NCBI GenBank assembly: GCA_934792465.1
Contig: CAKVOK010000010.1
Span: 1 to 64,000, forward strand
Source: an uncultured Clostridia bacterium
GTDB taxonomy: Bacteria; Bacillota; Clostridia; RUG12999
Direction of reading: 5' to 3'
DNA: 64,000 nt
The position numbers were made by a program, and so were the translations under genes. Positions 19,414 through 28,680 of this stretch are shown here, in pieces (positions within the stretch are counted from its first letter, which is position 1; each line of letters begins with the position of its first letter). Under the pieces are notes generated by a model. That model saw only the letters and a list, made by a program, of their open reading frames with translations. It ran no database searches and was not told the origin of the DNA.

Positions 19414-19923
19414 TTATATATTTAATTTTAAAACAATTTTATATATTATTATTCCCAATATAATACCGCCTGCAATATCGCTCGGATAGTGGACATACAG
19501 ATACATTCTTGAAAAAAGTATCATCAAACACAAGACAAGCGCAATCATTCCAAACAAAATGTTTGCATGAAGCAGGATACAAGCGCTTATGACAGATGAA
19601 AGAGTATGCCCCGACGGGAATGAATAATCACGCGGTGCACGTATTATAAGTTCTTTTGTATTGTCAAGCCGGAAAGGTCTGGGACGGGAAAATATGTGCT
19701 TTAGCAGCAGATTTCCGATTATTACTCCGAGTGAAAGACCGCATATTATTTTTTCGCCGGTATTTTCATAATTTTTGCTCATCATAAACAGTATTGCAGA
19801 CAATATCCATACTATACCGAAGTTTCCGAGTGCCGATATTTTCGGCATAATATAATCCAAAGTGCGGCATCGCATTTTTCTTTGTATTAAATTAAGAATA
19901 CGAAAATCTATTGTTGTTATCAT
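19414..19923 (-). CDS. PAP2-family membrane phosphatase
   Basis: A 169-aa membrane protein with all three phosphatidic-acid-phosphatase motifs: K-x6-RP (KHIFSRPRP), PSGH (FPSGHT) and SR-x5-H-x3-D (SRMYLYVHYPSD). Several hydrophobic helices surround them. Likely substrates are lipid phosphates such as undecaprenyl pyrophosphate or phosphatidic acid, with the active site outside the membrane. I chose the ATG at 19923 behind a GGTGG; a TTG two codons earlier is possible. It is transcribed alone. Confidence 0.9.
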   Translation of the reverse strand: MITTIDFRILNLIQRKMRCRTLDYIMPKISALGNFGIVWILSAILFMMSKNYENTGEKIICGLSLGVIIGNLLLKHIFSRPRPFRLDNTKELIIRAPRDYSFPSGHTLSSVISACILLHANILFGMIALVLCLMILFSRMYLYVHYPSDIAGGIILGIIIYKIVLKLNI

Positions 19924-19999
19924 AATCAACCACCATATTTTTGTTCTTCATATTATTGCACGCAGAAATGTAATAAAGGTTGGAAACAAACCCAAAAGA

Positions 20000-20031
20000 G
20001 CTGACGCAAAATGACTTCATTTTGCGTCAGC
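20000..20031 (-). terminator. Rho-independent terminator of the envelope/export operon
   Basis: Perfect 15-bp stem, 20000-20014 against 20017-20031, 2-nt loop. On the minus strand it is followed by TCTTTT and it lies just past the stop of the SLH gene. Confidence 0.85.
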
Positions 20032-20038
20032 CCACTGC

Positions 20039-22288
20039 TTATTTCAGTGTAATTTTTATAACCCGTATTTTTCCGCCGTTGCTCAAGCTTTTTTCGCTGA
20101 ACAGCTCTGCCGTGGATATATCGGAGATTTTTACATCATCTATGTCTATTGCGTTAAATTCGCTTATATCGCTCTTGGAATATACCGTTGCCCCGTCTGC
20201 GAGCGGATATTCCTTTCCGTTAAGTGTTATTGAATATTTTGTAAGCTCATTTACTTTTTTGCCGTTTGCCACGGAGTTGAGAACCGTTATCTTGAGAAGC
20301 TTGTTGTCGCGTATGCTTGCCATAACCGGCTGACCTTTCGTAGGCTTTGCAACGCCGGACATATTGTATGTGCTTTTCGTTCCGTCTATATCAAGCGTGT
20401 ATGTGCAGGAGGATGAAAGCTTTTTAACGTCCGTAACTATACCGAATTTGTAGCCCTTGTTTGTAACGTTGTTAAGCGCTATAAACGTTATTTTGCCGTT
20501 CTTATCCGTTTTTGTGAACAACACGTCGGAAGCAGAAAGTGAATTTTGCGGTATATCCGAAAATTCGATTGCGTATGCTTCTGCGGAAGCTGTGTCAGAA
20601 AGTTCCGGAACATAGGTTACGTCGATAAGCTTAACGTTTGAAGCAAGATATTTCTTGTCTATAGTTTTAAGTTCTTTGTCAACGGTACCTCTTACGTTGT
20701 CTGTGGAGCTTACAACGGACGGTTTCATTATTCCGTTCGAGAATGTCATGCTGCATACTTTGCCCCTCAGACTGTCGTAGTTTTTGTCGGTTACATATTC
20801 CGTTATATTTCCGTCGGAGGTCATAACCTTTGCGTAGTATTTTGAAGTGCCTTCGTCTGTGCGTTTGTCGCAAGAAAGCAGAACACCGTATTCCGTAGAA
20901 GTTTTTCCGCTTGCTACAACCGCAGCCACTTTGCCGTCTTTGCCGAGCAGAAGCGTTATATAATCATTATATTCGCAGTCGCTGCCCGCAAGTACATTAG
21001 CTGCCGCTTTTGTTTCAAGCTCATATACCGTTCCGGAAAGCTTAACGCTCTTTGCCTGTGCTTTTGTCGGATATGCTTCTTCGTATATACCGGACTTTTT
21101 GTCGCAGTATGCATAAAGCGTATTTAAATTAGCGTCATAATAAAGTACATCGTATGTTTCCAAATCATCAACCGATTTTTCTTTGCCGTCACGGATTATT
21201 CTTGTTGAAGAATTAAGGCTCCAGAGTGAAGAAACGGAGGATTTGTCATACAGCACCTTAGGACCTTCGAGTTTTTTCTCGTTTAATATACCGTAATCAT
21301 ATTTTCCGTCTGTGTAGTATATTGTGAAAAGCATTCCGTTTTCTATGTTTTCGGCAATATCCTTGAAGGTGGATTTGCTCAGGCTGTAATATATTACGGC
21401 GTTGTCGTCCATATAAATTGTATGCGATGTTCCGCCGATTTTGTATGTCATTTCATTGCCGTTTATGGTGTCCACGGTGCATTGTTCGGACTGCTTTTCG
21501 GTTTTAACAACATTGATTATCTCGTTGTCCGTGTTCAAAACAAGCTTAACGGTATTTGTGTTGAAGCTTTCGATGCCGGACATTTTGTTTTTGTATGTGC
21601 CGATAGACGTTACAACTTCATCGGACAAAATATCGCTGTTCGTTTTGCCTGTACCGAGTATTATGCATTCGTCCGAAACCGAGTAATCAAGCTTTGTGAT
21701 AAGCTTTGACTTTTTGCCGGAAGAGGTATACATATCACACATCAGGGATTTGTCCGTGAGCTGCGCCGTAAGCTGCCTTGTTAAAATATCGTCGGCATTA
21801 AATGCGATTCCGTTTGTTATGCCGAGTTCGGCAGCTTTCTTGATATACGCTCCGGGATATTCGTTTCCGAGCTGCGCCGTGCCGTAGCCGAGTACACGCA
21901 GAAGAATCGTTATACCCTGTGCAAAAGATATGTTTTCTTCGGGACGGAAGCTGCCGTCGGGATAGCCGTATATATATCCTCGTTTCGCAGCTGTGGCGAT
22001 ATATCCGTTTGCCCAGTAACCCTCCGGAGTGTCCGAGAACAAACCGCCGTTCGTCATGAGGACGTCCTCGCCGGAAAGCTTAACGGCAATTTTCGCAAAC
22101 TGTGCACGTGTTACGTTTCCGTTCGGCTCGAATGTGCCGTCACCGTTTCCGCTCATTATCCCGTATACCGTAAGATTATCTATTGCCGGCTTAAATTCAT
22201 TTTGCACATCAACGTCCGTGTATTGCGCATACACAGCACCTGTCATGAGCATGCTGATGCACAAAACGGCAGATATTAATTTTTTCAT
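20039..22288 (-). CDS. SLH-domain surface protein
   Basis: A 749-aa exported protein with a signal peptide (about 1-24, cleavage near VYAQ). Three S-layer-homology repeats span about residues 25-180 (GIMSGNGDGTFEPNGNVTRAQF, GYIYGYPDGSFRPEENISFAQG and a more diverged third). The remaining ~570 residues are beta-rich and I do not recognise them. SLH domains bind secondary cell-wall polymer, so the protein should sit on the wall. It is the last gene of the four-gene operon and starts 5 nt after the HlyD-like stop. The ATG at 22288 has GGAGG 9 nt upstream; the two earlier candidates are too close to it. Confidence 0.88.
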   Translation of the reverse strand: MKKLISAVLCISMLMTGAVYAQYTDVDVQNEFKPAIDNLTVYGIMSGNGDGTFEPNGNVTRAQFAKIAVKLSGEDVLMTNGGLFSDTPEGYWANGYIATAAKRGYIYGYPDGSFRPEENISFAQGITILLRVLGYGTAQLGNEYPGAYIKKAAELGITNGIAFNADDILTRQLTAQLTDKSLMCDMYTSSGKKSKLITKLDYSVSDECIILGTGKTNSDILSDEVVTSIGTYKNKMSGIESFNTNTVKLVLNTDNEIINVVKTEKQSEQCTVDTINGNEMTYKIGGTSHTIYMDDNAVIYYSLSKSTFKDIAENIENGMLFTIYYTDGKYDYGILNEKKLEGPKVLYDKSSVSSLWSLNSSTRIIRDGKEKSVDDLETYDVLYYDANLNTLYAYCDKKSGIYEEAYPTKAQAKSVKLSGTVYELETKAAANVLAGSDCEYNDYITLLLGKDGKVAAVVASGKTSTEYGVLLSCDKRTDEGTSKYYAKVMTSDGNITEYVTDKNYDSLRGKVCSMTFSNGIMKPSVVSSTDNVRGTVDKELKTIDKKYLASNVKLIDVTYVPELSDTASAEAYAIEFSDIPQNSLSASDVLFTKTDKNGKITFIALNNVTNKGYKFGIVTDVKKLSSSCTYTLDIDGTKSTYNMSGVAKPTKGQPVMASIRDNKLLKITVLNSVANGKKVNELTKYSITLNGKEYPLADGATVYSKSDISEFNAIDIDDVKISDISTAELFSEKSLSNGGKIRVIKITLK

Positions 22289-22293
22289 AGTCA

Positions 22294-23553
22294 TCAACCT
22301 CCAAATTTAACTGATACAGCCTCGTCCGGCAGAAGTCCGCTATCGTTCGATACCGTGATTACAACAGGATATTCCTTTTTCGTACCGTCGATTTCGCCGT
22401 CTTTATTAACGCTCATAACGGTTCCGGCAATCTGCGTATCGTCGTCCGTCAGAGTAAGCTGAACAATATCGCCCTCGCTGAGCTTTGCCGCTTCGTCTTT
22501 CGTTACGTAGAAAGTGGATTTCATGGTAGCTATATCCGAAATTGTCATTATGCTCTCGCTTTTTGACGTAATGTTGTCATAGGTCTTTTTGTTTTTTTGC
22601 GTTATAACGCCGCCTGCCGGTGCGTAAATGAACAAATCACTGTAATCTTTTTCATATTTTGCAAGCTTGATTTCCAAATCCTTTTTATCAAGCTCAGCTC
22701 TCGAAAGAGTGGAAGAAACTGTGTTGTTTTCGCATTCGATGAGCAGCTGACCTTTTTTCACGCTCTGACCTTCTTTGGCATATACGGCTATGGCGTTTCC
22801 GCTGCCTTTGCTGACTACGGGAACTGTTTCCGGTGCTTCGAGAGTTCCGGATACGGCGGATGTGCAAACACCGCTTGAAGTGGTTATTTCTGCGTCTACA
22901 ACGCTTCCGGAAGCCAGACTTCCGGCGTCTTTGATTGTTATTTCTACGTTATAAAGAATACTTCCGCCGACGGATTGAGCTTTTTCATCATAAATTCTCG
23001 TAACCGTGCCGGGTACGGATGACATATAATCGGCGCTGATAACTCTTGCTGAATCGCCTTTCTTTATTTGCTGAAGCTGTGCTGCGGTAAAAGGTATTTT
23101 TGCCACTGCGGAAACGTCGTTTGCTATCTGACCTACGTTGCCGACATTTACACGTTCGCCGGTTTTTGTCTTAAATTCTTTTAAGATACCGCTTGCCGGC
23201 GCATATACTTTTAAATTATTTACATTTTCTCTTGCGGTGTTTATTGAAATATTCGCTTTGGAAATAGCGTTTTTCGTTGTTGAAATATTATCCGAAAGAC
23301 CGTTGTCGTCCAGTGTATAGAGCAACGTTCCGGCAGCTACGCTGTCGCCGACTTCATACGGGCAATCCGCAATCTGACCTTTGCTTTTCGGAATTACTTT
23401 GGTTTCGCTCATCGGTTCGAGAACCGAGTTGTATACTGTTGATTCAACCTTTTTTTCTTTGGTAACCTTTTTTTCGGGTTCCTGCTTTTTGCCGCAGCCG
23501 GAGAACGAAAGTACAAGTGCCGCCGCAGTTATTACTGAAATAAGTTTTTTCAT
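22294..23553 (-). CDS. HlyD/RND-adaptor-like lipoprotein
   Basis: A 419-aa lipoprotein (lipobox FSGC, Cys22) with two lipoyl/barrel-sandwich half-motifs (about 60-135 and 235-330), a short coiled coil and a C-terminal beta-barrel. This is the periplasmic adaptor fold (HlyD/AcrA type) in a Gram-positive setting. It is encoded between an SLH protein and an MMPL/RND-type transporter with a heptad-repeat protein, so it probably bridges the transporter to the wall-side components. The start is the ATG at 23553 behind AGG; an in-frame TTG at 23562 is the alternative. Confidence 0.86.
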   Translation of the reverse strand: MKKLISVITAAALVLSFSGCGKKQEPEKKVTKEKKVESTVYNSVLEPMSETKVIPKSKGQIADCPYEVGDSVAAGTLLYTLDDNGLSDNISTTKNAISKANISINTARENVNNLKVYAPASGILKEFKTKTGERVNVGNVGQIANDVSAVAKIPFTAAQLQQIKKGDSARVISADYMSSVPGTVTRIYDEKAQSVGGSILYNVEITIKDAGSLASGSVVDAEITTSSGVCTSAVSGTLEAPETVPVVSKGSGNAIAVYAKEGQSVKKGQLLIECENNTVSSTLSRAELDKKDLEIKLAKYEKDYSDLFIYAPAGGVITQKNKKTYDNITSKSESIMTISDIATMKSTFYVTKDEAAKLSEGDIVQLTLTDDDTQIAGTVMSVNKDGEIDGTKKEYPVVITVSNDSGLLPDEAVSVKFGG

Positions 23554-23580
23554 GATTTTCAACCTACCCTTTCTTTATTT

Positions 23581-25737
23581 CTACTTACCTGTAAACAATC
23601 TGGCAAGCTTCTGCCAGAAGTTAAGTTTTTCTTCGGTTTTGTGCGTTATTTCTTTTTCGTCAGCCTTGATTGACGGTGTTTTTATTACGAACTGTACGCT
23701 CTTCGGTTTTACCTTGCCCGGGGCGGCGAACGAAACGACTTCGGCGTTTTCGCTCATTGCTATGAGCGAGGTAATGTCGCCGCCGTATGACGAGAGAAGG
23801 CTTCCTGCGCTGCCCGTTACGCTCGCAAGCTTGCTGCTGCCGCCGAACAGCTGATTTCCGCCTTTTGTGAGCGTATCTATACTGTCGGAAAATTCATCCA
23901 GAACAGACATCATACCCTCTGTGCCGGTGTGCAGCTCATCGAAGCTGCTGCTTAGCTGCGAAGAACCGTCTTTCGCTGTGTATATTGCATTATCTATAGT
24001 AGAATAGTTTGAATATATCGTGCCTACACCGCCGGCATATTCTTCAAATCCGCTTTGCAAATCGTTTGTTCCGCTGAGAAGCTTTTCCGCACCTTCCGTC
24101 ATCTGCAATGCCGCATTGCCGAAAGTGTTTGCGGCACCGAACAAGTCGGAAGCTTTTTGAGCACCGTTGTAGAATGTATCAAACCCGTTGTTAAGAGTCT
24201 GCATATTTGTGTACATCGTTTTTGCGCCCTCTGCCATCTGCACGGCTGCGCTGCTGAATGTACTTGCTGCGCCGAACAACGTGTTTAAACCGGTTTGAGC
24301 TGTGTCAATTCCGGAGGAAAGAGCGTCTGCGCCGGCGGATATTTCGCCGAGTCCGCCGCTTATTGCCGCATTGTATTGCTGAAGCCCGCCGAGCTGTGCC
24401 GCATATTTTGCAAGATTCGGGTCGGTTTTTGCCGCATTCAGAAGCGAATTGATAATATCGGCTTCAGCACTTGCTGCGCCGCTGAGATTGCCTGCGCCGG
24501 CTTTTATAGACGCCGCACCGCCCTTCAGCTTCGACATATCCGTGCTTTGACCTTGAAGCAGTGCTGCGCCGGAAACGATTTTGTCCGCATTGCCGGATAA
24601 TGTATTAAGTCCTGTTTCAATCTGTTTGTATCCGCTTCGTAGTGTCTGACCGCCGGTTTTCAGTTCATTTATTGCGCTTTTGTTTTTCTCCAGCTCTTTC
24701 AGACCTTGTTTTACTTCGGTTTTTTTGCCCGTCATCTCTTTCAAACCGCCGCTTATACGGCTGATTCCCTGGATAACGTCATATGATTTGCTGTCAAGCT
24801 CCGCAAGACCGCTTCGTATTGCTCCGCTGCCGCCGGATATTTCTGTAAGACCGCTGTCCAGACTGTCTAATCCGTATTTGTAGCTGTCCATGCCGCTTGT
24901 GAGTGCCGGAGCTGTTGTGACAATGCTTTGCGCCGCAGTATTCAGAAGATTCAGACCGCTTGCCAAATCCTCTGCACCGCCTGCAAGCTCTCCCGTTCCG
25001 CTTACAAGACTTGAAACGGAGGAGGATATCTGCGACATTCCGACTTTCAGACTGTCTATATTCCCGAGTATTCCGTCCGAAACCTTGACCATGGCGATTG
25101 TCATGCCGTCCATTTCAAAATTATCTGCGTCAAGAGTTATGTTAAAGGTCTTATCCATGTTCGGCAAAACCATAAGTGTCAGCGATTTTGTACTGCCGAC
25201 ATTTGCCGTCATGGCGTCCTCACACGCTATGTTTTTGCATTTTTCCGTATCAAACGAAATTGAAAGCTGCACGAGATAATTGTTTTTGAAATATTCGTTT
25301 GCTTTCTCGTTTACGGTCGCATCAATCGTTATGCCAACCTTTCCCTTTTTGCCGGCAAGCTTTTTTGCGGAAACTTTTTTGCCGTTCAGCTTATAGGTTA
25401 TCTTGAAATCCCACGGCAGTTCCGCCCTGTCGAGATCGCCCTGATAGTAAAAGTCCTCTGCGTTTTCGGGGACGTTCCATTTTATGTAGCCGCCCGATAT
25501 TTCAGGGTTTTCCGTTGTGGAAAGATTTTTGATTTTTTTGTAGTTGCCATAGTCCGTTACGGTATCTGCACCGGATATTTTGAAGCTGTTTACAACATAT
25601 GCGCCTTTCAGGCTTCCGTCGGTATTTAAGTTTACATAAACAGTTTCGTCTTTAGACGCCGTTCCGGCGGCGGTTACCTGCACCGCAGACACGCAAACAA
25701 GGAGAATTGCAGCTACAGTTCTTTTAAACTTTTTCAT
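23581..25737 (-). CDS. Secreted heptad-repeat protein (YhgE/Pip ectodomain-like)
   Basis: A 718-aa protein with a signal peptide (cleavage near TAAG). From about residue 230 to 660 it is filled with x-Leu-x-x-Gly heptads (for example LASGLNLL, GLDSLDSGL, RSGLAELDS) of the kind seen in the extracellular part of YhgE/Pip proteins. Unlike YhgE it lacks the C-terminal membrane permease; it ends FWQKLARLFTGK, possibly an amphipathic tail. The N-terminal 200 residues are beta-rich. It overlaps the transporter gene upstream by 14 nt, so the two are probably coupled and physically associated, with this protein forming a long extracellular rod. Confidence 0.82.
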   Translation of the reverse strand: MKKFKRTVAAILLVCVSAVQVTAAGTASKDETVYVNLNTDGSLKGAYVVNSFKISGADTVTDYGNYKKIKNLSTTENPEISGGYIKWNVPENAEDFYYQGDLDRAELPWDFKITYKLNGKKVSAKKLAGKKGKVGITIDATVNEKANEYFKNNYLVQLSISFDTEKCKNIACEDAMTANVGSTKSLTLMVLPNMDKTFNITLDADNFEMDGMTIAMVKVSDGILGNIDSLKVGMSQISSSVSSLVSGTGELAGGAEDLASGLNLLNTAAQSIVTTAPALTSGMDSYKYGLDSLDSGLTEISGGSGAIRSGLAELDSKSYDVIQGISRISGGLKEMTGKKTEVKQGLKELEKNKSAINELKTGGQTLRSGYKQIETGLNTLSGNADKIVSGAALLQGQSTDMSKLKGGAASIKAGAGNLSGAASAEADIINSLLNAAKTDPNLAKYAAQLGGLQQYNAAISGGLGEISAGADALSSGIDTAQTGLNTLFGAASTFSSAAVQMAEGAKTMYTNMQTLNNGFDTFYNGAQKASDLFGAANTFGNAALQMTEGAEKLLSGTNDLQSGFEEYAGGVGTIYSNYSTIDNAIYTAKDGSSQLSSSFDELHTGTEGMMSVLDEFSDSIDTLTKGGNQLFGGSSKLASVTGSAGSLLSSYGGDITSLIAMSENAEVVSFAAPGKVKPKSVQFVIKTPSIKADEKEITHKTEEKLNFWQKLARLFTGK

Positions 25738-27793
25738 TTTTATCCTTTCCTTTCCCATAAAAATCAAGTTTATATGTTGTTTTATATATAAGACCGTCAA
25801 ACATTACAAGCAGTACAGGCAGTCCGAACAGAACAAGGATTGCCGAAAGTATACCGCCTCGTCCGACGAGTGTGCCAAGCTGACTTATAACGCCGTTGGT
25901 CGAAAACAGTCCGAGCATTATTCCCGAAAGCGTAAGTATGCTTGCGGAGGTTAAGATACTCAAAACGGTTTCCGAAAGAGATTGTTTTGCCGCCGCTGCA
26001 GCTTTCATTTTCGCACGGTTTTCGATGTATCTGTCCGCATACAGGATTGCATAGTCAACCGTTGCACCGAGCTGTATGGAGCTTATTATAAGGTAGCCTA
26101 TGTAGAACAGGCGTTTATCCGCAAAATACGGGAACGACAGGTTAAGCCAGGTTGAAAGCTCTATTACCGCAAGCAGTATGAAAGGTAGTGTAAGTGATTT
26201 GAAGTTTATCAGCAGTATCAGTGCTATCGATGCTACGGCAAGAAAGTTTACTTTTGTATTGTCGCTTGTTACAACGTCTCTCATGTCGTAAGAGTTTACC
26301 GACTGACCGACCAGCAGGTATGTATTACCGTAGTATTTTTCCGCTATGCTTCGTATCTTTTCGACCTCTTCAAAGGCTTCCGTACCTTCGACATCTGTGT
26401 CTACAGTAAGTACGAAACGGCTGTATTTGTCCGAAACAAGCTGGGAAAGCGTATCTTTCTCAACCATTTCTTCCGGAATCGTTACTCCGGCAGTTTCGGT
26501 GAATGAGATAACAGAGGTGATTTTTTCCTCAGCTTTCAGCTCATCGCCGAGAGCTTTTTCTTTTGCCGTTTTATTTATAGGAACCATAAGCACCATTTGG
26601 TTTGATTTTCCGAATTCCTTTTCTATCAGTGCCGTATCGTCGCCGAGCTTTGTTCCCGCACCGTATATTCCGGAAGAACCGTAAGTAAAGCTGTTGTTGT
26701 TCTGCGCCAGATATGACGGAACAAATAAGATTACAATTGCAATCAGAAGAGGTACTCTTACTCTGAATACACGGTCGCCGAGCTTTTTCGGCGGTCTTAC
26801 AAAAGGCTTGTGCTGTGTTTTATCTATATATTTGTATGTTGCAAGCGTGAGCGCCGGCAAAAATCCGAGTACCGATACAAGCGATATTACTATGGATTTT
26901 GACATTACCCAGCCCATATCCGGACCGATTTTGAATTTCATCAGTATCAGTGCCGCAAATCCCATGACGGTTGTAAGCCCGCTTGACATTACCGAACCGG
27001 TGGATTTTTTTACGGCTTCCGCCATTGCTTCGTTCACGTCCGGATAAATCTCACGCATTTCCGCAAACCGGTGAATCAGAAATATCGAATAGTCCATAGA
27101 TACCGCAAGCTGAAGTATACTTCCGGCTGCATTCGTTACGAATGATATTGTACCGAACATCAGGTTTGTTCCTCGGTTAATCATTATGGCAACGCCGATT
27201 GTTATAAGAAACAGCACAGGCTCGAAATATGAGGTTGTTGTAAGTACAAGAATAATAAATACGAGGATTACAACAACAACGATTATTACGTTGATTTCCT
27301 TTGTCGTCTGTTTGACGGCAGTGGCGTTGTCCGCAGCGCTTCCGCTTATGGCTGCGTCATCGCCTACGATTGCACGTATGTCATCAATTGCCGCTTCTTC
27401 ATAATCTTCGTCTATGGTAAGCGTAAACAATGCGTTTTTGTCTTTATAATAATCGTCAAGCAAATCCGAGTCTATAAACTCCAGCGGCTGAAATACGTTT
27501 ACGGAATCGTCAAGCCATGTTACTTCTTTAACTCCTTCAACATTTTTCATTTTCTCCTTATACTTCACAGCATCGGGTATTTCAACATCGGGTATCATTA
27601 CACGTGCGTTCGGCGCACCCTTTTCAAATTGCTCGTTCATAACGTTCAGAGCGATTGTTGAGGGCGATTCGTCCGGAAGATAATCCATAAGGTTGTAGTC
27701 AACACCGACTCTTAGCGACATAAGGCTGCATACGGCAGTGAGAATAACGAAGAAGATTATTATTGTTTTTTTGTACTTAAGCAGATATTTCAT
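25724..27793 (-). CDS. MMPL/RND-superfamily transporter
   Basis: A 689-aa transporter with the duplicated RND layout: one helix, an extracellular domain and a five-helix bundle, repeated. The charged helix motifs that carry protons are visible as SMDYSIFLIHRF in the first half and GATVDYAILYADRY in the second. It has the size of bacterial MMPL proteins. The ATG at 27793 follows GGAGA by 9 nt; a longer frame to 27865 is unsupported. It heads the operon repressed, by inference, by the divergent TetR. Lipid, glycolipid or peptide export are all possible. Confidence 0.9.
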   Translation of the reverse strand: MKYLLKYKKTIIIFFVILTAVCSLMSLRVGVDYNLMDYLPDESPSTIALNVMNEQFEKGAPNARVMIPDVEIPDAVKYKEKMKNVEGVKEVTWLDDSVNVFQPLEFIDSDLLDDYYKDKNALFTLTIDEDYEEAAIDDIRAIVGDDAAISGSAADNATAVKQTTKEINVIIVVVVILVFIILVLTTTSYFEPVLFLITIGVAIMINRGTNLMFGTISFVTNAAGSILQLAVSMDYSIFLIHRFAEMREIYPDVNEAMAEAVKKSTGSVMSSGLTTVMGFAALILMKFKIGPDMGWVMSKSIVISLVSVLGFLPALTLATYKYIDKTQHKPFVRPPKKLGDRVFRVRVPLLIAIVILFVPSYLAQNNNSFTYGSSGIYGAGTKLGDDTALIEKEFGKSNQMVLMVPINKTAKEKALGDELKAEEKITSVISFTETAGVTIPEEMVEKDTLSQLVSDKYSRFVLTVDTDVEGTEAFEEVEKIRSIAEKYYGNTYLLVGQSVNSYDMRDVVTSDNTKVNFLAVASIALILLINFKSLTLPFILLAVIELSTWLNLSFPYFADKRLFYIGYLIISSIQLGATVDYAILYADRYIENRAKMKAAAAAKQSLSETVLSILTSASILTLSGIMLGLFSTNGVISQLGTLVGRGGILSAILVLFGLPVLLVMFDGLIYKTTYKLDFYGKGKDKNEKV

Positions 27794-27910
27794 ATAAAAT
27801 CTCCATTCTGCGCTGTGTTCGCTGCGCTGATATTTAGTGTTTATAAAAATAACGTGAAATTTCACATTTTTTTGTGTGATTTTTTGTTCATTATGACATT
27901 TTTATATACA

Positions 27911-27953
27911 AGTATATTTTTTACTTGACATTTGTCAAAATATATTATACAAT
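27911..27953. promoter_or_regulatory. Divergent promoters sharing one palindromic operator
   Basis: TTGACATTTGTCAA (27925-27938) is a palindrome whose left half is the -35 of the plus-strand tetR promoter (TTGACA 27925-27930, 17 bp, TACAAT 27948-27953). Its right half is the -35 of the minus-strand operon promoter (TTGACA 27938-27933, 16 bp, TATACT 27916-27911). A bound dimer would block both. A second palindrome, GTGAAATTTCAC, lies near 27850-27865. Confidence 0.8.
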
Positions 27954-28042
27954 GTATATATATAAAATGCAAGATACAATTTATAAAAAATGTATTATAT
28001 CCGACATTTTCAAAAAACTGTATATAAATTGGAGGGCTTCAT

Positions 28043-28627
28043 ATGCAAAAGGAAGATTTGAGAGTACGGCGGACCAAGAAGCTGCTTGCGGACGCTTTGA
28101 AAGAGCTTATGTCGGAGAAACCGTTTGAAAAGATAAAGGTTGTCGACATATGCGAAAAGGCACTTGTGCATCGTGCGACGTTTTATGCGCATTTTGAGGA
28201 CAAGTATCAGCTTTTGAGATATTGCATGCAGGATTATGAATCGTCTTTCGACAAACCGGATATGACTGCGCATACTCCCGATGGCTACAAAAACTACTAT
28301 TTGAACATAGCCCGTGATATTTTCACAGGACTTGCGAATGATAAGACGCTTACGAAATCGCTTTTGAAGAAGAACAAAGACGATTCCATAATAACGAATG
28401 TCCGCTACGGGATTATCGAAAAAATCAACGACAAACTCAAAAATTGTGAGAAAGCGGGAATTGAATTTCCTATCCCCAAGGAGGTTATCGCATACTTTTT
28501 CGGCGGCGGCTGCATCAGCATGGCGGAATGGTGGATTGAAAACGATATGCCCATTCCGGTAAGCGAGCTTATTGAGTTTTTGCAGAAGCTGATTCCGCAG
28601 GATTTCTTTACAAACAATGAAAATTAG
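28043..28627 (+). CDS. TetR-family repressor of the divergent export operon
   Basis: A 194-aa TetR protein. The HTH is VVDICEKALVHRATFYAHFEDKYQLL (about residues 33-58). The C-terminal ligand domain is of the TetR_C type often found with efflux genes, but the ligand is unknown. It is divergent from the MMPL operon with a shared operator, so it most likely represses itself and that operon. The start has GGAGGG at good spacing. Confidence 0.9.
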   Translation: MQKEDLRVRRTKKLLADALKELMSEKPFEKIKVVDICEKALVHRATFYAHFEDKYQLLRYCMQDYESSFDKPDMTAHTPDGYKNYYLNIARDIFTGLANDKTLTKSLLKKNKDDSIITNVRYGIIEKINDKLKNCEKAGIEFPIPKEVIAYFFGGGCISMAEWWIENDMPIPVSELIEFLQKLIPQDFFTNNEN

Positions 28628-28637
28628 CCGTACAAAG

Positions 28638-28680
28638 CATACGGGAACACTGCTTAAAAACAGTATTCCCGTATGTTTTT
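28638..28680 (+). terminator. Rho-independent terminator of the TetR gene
   Basis: CATACGGGAACACTG (28638-28652) pairs with CAGTATTCCCGTATG (28661-28675), with one mismatch and an 8-nt loop, followed by TTTTTT. Confidence 0.92.
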
